Below, piece by piece: positions 5,608 to 9,565 of a stretch of DNA of 9,565 nucleotides. How positions within the stretch are numbered: the stretch's first letter is position 1; the number at the start of each line of letters is the position of its first letter. Source of the DNA: Balneolales bacterium (GTDB lineage Bacteria > Bacteroidota > Rhodothermia > Balneolales > Natronogracilivirgulaceae); contig SLHZ01000320.1 of assembly GCA_007135895.1 (NCBI GenBank), positions 1 to 9,565 on the forward strand, in the 5' to 3' direction. The notes under the pieces are model-generated. The model did not search any database and had not been told where the DNA came from. It saw only the letters and a program-made list of their open reading frames with translations. Both the position numbers and the translations under genes were made by a program.

Positions 5608-6146
5608 AATACCATCTTCTCACCTTCGCGGCATTTATTGCGGCTTTTTCATTACTTCCGCTTCATGTTGCGGCACAAACCCGATCTATTGACCAAATGT
5701 TCGAAGCCTATTCCGCGGATGACCATTTCACCTACGTAAATATCAGCGGACAAATGCTGCAGCTGATATCCGGACAGAGTGATCTGCATCATCACAGGGA
5801 TGAAGGCGGACCCGGGATCATCAGCAGATTGAACCGTATCCGCATCCTTACATCATCTGACCTGAGAGATGAAAGCGTCACAAAGGCATTTCGCGAACTG
5901 AAAGAAAACCTTGTACGCCAAGACTATGCGGAACTTATGGAGATTCGCGATTCCGGCAGCCATTTCCGCTTTCTCATAAAAGGTGAAGCCGATCTCGTCG
6001 AACAGCTGGTGCTGGTCGGGCATGACACAGACAACCATGTACTTATCAGCATTGAGGGAAGTCTGACACTGAGCGAACTGCGCCGGGTATCCGATATAGT
6101 TCCGGGACTTGAAGGGCTGAGAAGAATTGATGTGCCGAGAAACTGA
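5604..6146 (+). CDS. Secreted DUF4252 domain protein
   Basis: Exported protein of unknown function, 180 aa. Residues 1-24 are a signal peptide (MKYHLLTFAAFIAAFSLLPL, then HVAA before Q25) with a likely signal peptidase I site; there is no lipobox cysteine, although many relatives are lipoproteins. The mature part fits the DUF4252 pattern: FTYVNISGQMLQLI, LNRIRILTSSD, YAELMEIRDSGSHFRFLIKGE, VEQLVLVGHDTDNHVLISIEG, then a C-terminal helix region LSELRRVSDIVPGLEGL. A GGAGA site sits eight bases before the ATG, and the ATG overlaps the anti-sigma stop by ATGA. DUF4252 genes are known to sit directly after sigma / anti-sigma pairs in Bacteroidota, so this is probably the output or a sensing accessory of the operon. 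Ends convergently to the propeller gene. Confidence 0.88.
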   Translation: MKYHLLTFAAFIAAFSLLPLHVAAQTRSIDQMFEAYSADDHFTYVNISGQMLQLISGQSDLHHHRDEGGPGIISRLNRIRILTSSDLRDESVTKAFRELKENLVRQDYAELMEIRDSGSHFRFLIKGEADLVEQLVLVGHDTDNHVLISIEGSLTLSELRRVSDIVPGLEGLRRIDVPRN

Positions 6147-6152
6147 AATTGT

Positions 6153-6254
6153 AAAACCGGGCATCTCAACATCCAGTATGGCGACATCCGGTTGCTAGTT
6201 TATTATGGCTTCAAGTGCCTCCCTGCCATCGCGGGCCTCAATTATTTGATAGGT
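6153..6254 (-). pseudogene. Remnant of a response-regulator receiver domain
   Basis: Reading the minus strand from 6254, one frame gives TYQIIEARDGREALEAIIN, then TAG at 6197-6195, then QPDVAILDVEMPGF. This is the middle of a CheY-like receiver domain: the conserved E-A-x-D-G-x-E-A-L helix followed by the Q-P-D-V-x-x-L-D-x-x-M-P-G strand with its phosphoacceptor Asp (codon 6173-6171). Both halves lie in the same frame and are separated by one stop codon. The N-terminal strand is missing (the terminator stem occupies that place) and similarity stops after MPGF, where the reading enters the end of the DUF4252 gene. It is a fragment of about 34 codons and cannot be functional. Family recognition is strong; origin and age are inference. 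Confidence 0.7.
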
Positions 6255-6257
6255 AAA

Positions 6258-6285
6258 AAAGGCCCCTGCCGAAGCAGGGGCCTTT
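6258..6285 (-). terminator. Intrinsic terminator of the propeller gene, usable from both sides
   Basis: A perfect 9-bp GC-rich stem, GGCCCCTGC with GCAGGGGCC, extends by three A-T pairs to 12 bp. On the minus strand the loop is UUCG closed by C-G (a hyperstable tetraloop) and six T follow, so it is a textbook intrinsic terminator about 107 bases after the propeller gene stop. On the plus strand the loop is CGAA and only three T follow, so it may also stop the DUF4252 operon less efficiently. Confidence 0.93.
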
Positions 6286-6391
6286 CGTGATTTGTCATAC
6301 TGTTTCAGGTGTAAGGTTTTTCATCCGTCTGACTCATGATATCCTCGTTGTCATCCAGATAATTTTCCTTACTTACAGTTAGGTTCAGATA

Positions 6392-9300
6392 CTATTTCAT
6401 CAGCATCATTTTTTTGTTGATGCTCATATCTCCGACCTGCAAACGGTAGATATACGTGCCGCTGGTAAGTCTTGAAGCATCAAAATTCACATGATGACTA
6501 CCAGCGGACCGGTTTTCTGAAATCAGAACGGCTACACGCTGACCCAGCATGTTGAAGACTTCCAGGTTCACGTGACCGGCTTCCGGCATCTCAAACGAAA
6601 TGGTAGTTGCCGGATTGAAAGGATTGGGATAGTTCTGATTCAGTGACAACTGACGGGGCAGGTCATCCATGTCACTTGATGCCGTTACCTGGCTTGAAAC
6701 AATCACAGGTGCACGATCGGAAGTCCGCCATATGAGAGATCCTTCCCGGTTAAGGTCATATTCCGTACCATCGGAAGCAACCAGTACAAAGCGAACATCT
6801 TCCAGTTCACTATCCAGACCCTGCCACGAGATGGTTATGTCACGAGCAACACCACTGGTTTTGAGCGGGGTATTCCTCTCCGACTCAAAGTCAAGGAATT
6901 TGGAATAGTACAAGTTACCCAGTGGGGTGGACTCTCCGACCAGCCCCGTGGAAAAACTGCCGGGTGGTGCCGGAGGCAGCGGAATATCGCGCAATTCCGG
7001 ACCCATTTTCAGTGTTTGTGAAACATCACCATCGTTGATTACAAGAGCTAGTACGGGTGAAGAGGTTTCATCGGATTGCATGTCAAACCGCTTTTCCATC
7101 AACTCATCTGATTCCCATACATGTACAGGAAACGTGACGACCGCATCATGTTCCGAATTTACTCCAAACCAAACTCCCTTGAATGGGTCGAATTCTTCTG
7201 CGAGGACATAGGCACTGCCATCGTAGAGAAACGGTCCGGCAACCAGATTGGCATCTACGGCATCACTGAAGGAATAGGTGGTTTCATCGATTTCAATCAA
7301 AAGAGAATCGGTGTTTACGGGTATGACAAGCGGACTGCCAAGCATATCCCATCCGCTGGCGGCATTCACTTCGCTTCCGGTTTCAAGAAAAGCACCACCG
7401 GCGCTCAGAGTCTCGGCCGTACTTGCACCCAGCCAGTAACCGTTTCCTATTGCCATGGCTTCCTTTCGCTCAAATCCGAATCCGGTCCAGCCAAACAGGA
7501 ATGTTCCCTCTGCCCGTTCGATTTCGGTCAGTCCGGGATTGGAAACGATATGCCAGCCGGCATCGAAAGCAGATGTCTGTGGCGCATCCGCGATCGCTAT
7601 CGGATGATGCGATTCCGCTACGGTCTGATTCTGGGCCAGGTCTGTAGCGGTGACTCTGAATACAGCCTGCAGAGTATACGAAACACCGGCAGGTGTGAAC
7701 TCGTAACTGTCGGCACTGCCGTCATCGGAGAAGATTTCGGTGTATGTCTCGCCGCCATCCACAGAAAATTCAATCTTCAGTTCGTCCATCCCACCATCGT
7801 CACTCACCGTCCAGGTAAGGGTGCGGGCGTCAGAGGCATTCCATATTTGCGGACCGCTGAAAATATCACTCAGGGAAAGATCTGGTGGGGTATTGTCCCC
7901 GATCTGGATCTCAAACTGGTAGAAGCTTTCCCCGTCGGATTCAAAAACAAACGAAAACTCCCCACTGGTCAGATCCACAACGACCACTTCGCCATCGTCA
8001 TTTCGAACGATAATGGGATAGTCGAAGTCTTCGGGTCGGGTAAAGGTCACCGAAACCTCCCCTTCATCATCCGCATAGACATAGACATTCCAGGTGGCCG
8101 GTGTTTCGTTCAGATCAGCAAGAGCCCGGATATCATCGATATAGTTGGGTCCGAGGACATCATCCCACTCGGGATAGCTGAAGAAAGCTCTCACGGGATT
8201 CAGACCAGGCGGAGGCTCGGGCGTATCAAAATCATCCAGACCGTCTGACGCATTTTCGTGCATTCCCAACGAGGCATCGGCAAAAAAGTCGCCTTGTTCC
8301 GCTTTCAGAGAGACGGTCCAGCTTTCGGGATCATCGGGTTCGAGGTTAAAATAAATCGCATTTTTCAAGACAACATCGAGTCTTCCATTGCCATTCACAT
8401 CATATATCCATCCCGTGACATTACCCCAGTTATCGGGTGCCACAGCAACTTCACTAAGAAAAGCCACATCGTTGAAATTACCCAGGCCATCATTGGATAT
8501 GACCGCAAGGCCTTCCGAAGTACTTATGGCAAGCTCCAGTTTCCCATTATCGTTAAAATCACCAAACCCGGCAAAGCCTGTCCACGGCATGGGCAAAGAT
8601 TTATGAACTTTTTCAAATTCAAAATCACCCTGATTAAACCACACGGCCAGGACTCTCTCCTGCTCTTCTGTTTCTTCATCTACTACGATTTGCAGTGTGG
8701 CAATATCAATCAGGCCATTGCCATTGAGATCACCGAATTTCGGAATGCTTCCCCCGGATTCCGGGACAGTGATCACATTGAATTCACCGGTGCCATTGAT
8801 ATTTTCAAACACGACAAATTCCGAGTGATATCCGATAAGGTCTTTATACCCGTTGTTATTCAGATCCACGGCCATTAATTGATGCCAGCGGACGTTCCCG
8901 GCAGGCGAAGCGATGGTGTGCGAATAGGCAAATTCGTAAACCCCCTCTGAATCCGGTCCCTCATTCAAATATACGAAGATGTTGCCACCGTTTTCGTACT
9001 GACCTACAACAATGTCATCTCTTCCGTTGTTGTTGATATCGAATGCAATTACACCATAGGGGGCAAAATTACCGGAGAAGTCCTCCGGAGCAGGTATTTC
9101 TATGGCCATGTCCCTCCAGTTACTACTGGATAAGCTGTTGAGCAGATACCTTAGTGTCCCCTGGCGAGTGTACACAAGATCTTTTTTGTATCCCTCGTTT
9201 TGAAAATCGGCAAACCGCGCGCTCGCCATATCAAATGAAATCCGAAGGTTTTCGGAATATTTTTGCTGCGCCGTATTCCAATGATAGGTCAGAAGATTCG

Positions 9301-9511
9301 CCGGACTAACCTGAATGGTCAGTGCCTCATTGATACCGTTGCCGGAAACATCGGCGAAATCGGTTGTAAAACCATGAGGAACGGGATATTCCTGCTGGAA
9401 TACGGTGGAACGCGCAATGCGCTCGAACGAGATTTCCTGCGCCAGAGCTGTTCCTGTGAAAAGAAACCCCAGTAAAACAGTCTGTATTAGATGTTTGGTC
9501 ATCTTTTTCAT
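6392..9511 (-). CDS. Secreted FG-GAP/VCBS beta-propeller protein with T9SS sorting domain
   Basis: Large exported surface or extracellular protein, 1039 aa; no enzymatic motif seen. Residues 1-24 are a signal peptide (MKKMTKHLIQTVLLGFLFTG, then TALA before Q25). Residues 30-400 carry six FG-GAP/VCBS calcium-loop motifs of the form D-x-N-x-NG-x-x-D/E, at 54 (DVSGNGINE), 158 (DINNNGRDD), 216 (DLNNNGYKD), 261 (DLNGNGLID), 318 (DFNDNGKLE) and 371 (DVNGNGRLD), indicating a calcium-stabilised beta-propeller. Residues 411-480 resemble a module often found before T9SS tails (ASDGLDDFDTPEPPPG, FFSYPEWDD, ATWNVYVY). An Ig-like domain lies at about 540-645 (DNTPPDLSLS to FRVTATDLAQN) and a GWHIVSNPG / GNGYWLG module at about 652-800. 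The type A sorting domain runs from NYPNPFNP (960-967) to KKMMLMK. The start has no Shine-Dalgarno but an A-rich leader, normal for Bacteroidota. Probably binds ligands at the cell surface. Confidence 0.92.
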   Translation of the reverse strand: MKKMTKHLIQTVLLGFLFTGTALAQEISFERIARSTVFQQEYPVPHGFTTDFADVSGNGINEALTIQVSPANLLTYHWNTAQQKYSENLRISFDMASARFADFQNEGYKKDLVYTRQGTLRYLLNSLSSSNWRDMAIEIPAPEDFSGNFAPYGVIAFDINNNGRDDIVVGQYENGGNIFVYLNEGPDSEGVYEFAYSHTIASPAGNVRWHQLMAVDLNNNGYKDLIGYHSEFVVFENINGTGEFNVITVPESGGSIPKFGDLNGNGLIDIATLQIVVDEETEEQERVLAVWFNQGDFEFEKVHKSLPMPWTGFAGFGDFNDNGKLELAISTSEGLAVISNDGLGNFNDVAFLSEVAVAPDNWGNVTGWIYDVNGNGRLDVVLKNAIYFNLEPDDPESWTVSLKAEQGDFFADASLGMHENASDGLDDFDTPEPPPGLNPVRAFFSYPEWDDVLGPNYIDDIRALADLNETPATWNVYVYADDEGEVSVTFTRPEDFDYPIIVRNDDGEVVVVDLTSGEFSFVFESDGESFYQFEIQIGDNTPPDLSLSDIFSGPQIWNASDARTLTWTVSDDGGMDELKIEFSVDGGETYTEIFSDDGSADSYEFTPAGVSYTLQAVFRVTATDLAQNQTVAESHHPIAIADAPQTSAFDAGWHIVSNPGLTEIERAEGTFLFGWTGFGFERKEAMAIGNGYWLGASTAETLSAGGAFLETGSEVNAASGWDMLGSPLVIPVNTDSLLIEIDETTYSFSDAVDANLVAGPFLYDGSAYVLAEEFDPFKGVWFGVNSEHDAVVTFPVHVWESDELMEKRFDMQSDETSSPVLALVINDGDVSQTLKMGPELRDIPLPPAPPGSFSTGLVGESTPLGNLYYSKFLDFESERNTPLKTSGVARDITISWQGLDSELEDVRFVLVASDGTEYDLNREGSLIWRTSDRAPVIVSSQVTASSDMDDLPRQLSLNQNYPNPFNPATTISFEMPEAGHVNLEVFNMLGQRVAVLISENRSAGSHHVNFDASRLTSGTYIYRLQVGDMSINKKMMLMK

Positions 9512-9565
9512 TTTTTAAAGGATTGATTGTTATTTGGTTGAGCGTAGTCGCTACCAGACAGGCAA

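Noticed and set aside
7121..8248. 375-codon open frame on the + strand
   Set aside because: It lies wholly antisense to the propeller gene, whose domains, signal peptide and sorting tail are unmistakable. Its own translation shows no recognisable family and no signal or domain pattern.
9512..9565. Promoter for the propeller gene
   Set aside because: Only 54 bases are visible upstream. No ECF-type or Bacteroidota TAnnTTTG-type promoter with correct spacing could be identified there.

Overview
The window reads as a chromosomal segment of a bacterium of the Bacteroidota/Balneolota/Rhodothermota group. Three things point there: two secreted proteins end in a type IX secretion (T9SS) type A sorting domain (NYPNPFNP start, RKMMLLK or KKMMLMK end), one gene encodes a DUF4252 protein, and this group commonly has ECF sigma factor / small membrane anti-sigma operons. 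Base composition looks close to half GC by eye. No tRNA, rRNA, CRISPR array, transposase or phage gene was seen.

Layout. (1) 1-1095, + strand: the C-terminal part of a GT-B fold glycosyltransferase cut by the left edge. (2) 1096-1345: a convergent gap with a small hairpin and three degenerate ~35-bp repeats. (3) 1346-2698, - strand: a secreted esterase-D type alpha/beta hydrolase with a T9SS tail. It is preceded at 2705-2804 by a 20-bp tandem repeat. (4) 4182-2842, - strand: a tight overlapping operon of an ECF sigma factor, a two-TM putative anti-sigma factor and a YbjQ/UPF0145 protein. (5) 4183-4379: a divergent control region. It holds a good ECF-type promoter (TGTAAC-N16-CGTCTA) facing right, a palindrome close to the leftward gene, and an inverted repeat in the rightward leader. 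(6) 4380-6146, + strand: a second overlapping operon of an ECF sigma factor, a one-TM putative anti-sigma factor with an octapeptide-repeat linker, and a secreted DUF4252 protein. (7) 6147-6391: a convergent gap holding a decayed response-regulator receiver fragment and a strong UUCG-loop terminator. (8) 6392-9511, - strand: a 1039-residue secreted FG-GAP/VCBS beta-propeller protein with a T9SS tail.

Functional reading. The core of the window is two ECF sigma / anti-sigma modules transcribed back to back. Each carries a third, non-regulatory-looking gene (YbjQ-like on the left, DUF4252 on the right). The right-hand module probably activates its own promoter. The flanking cargo (glycosyltransferase, secreted esterase, propeller protein) concerns the cell surface. 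A link between the sigma factors and that cargo is inference only.

The most unusual items are the repeat-expanded anti-sigma linker, the 20-bp iterated element upstream of the esterase, and the receiver-domain fossil abutting the terminator.
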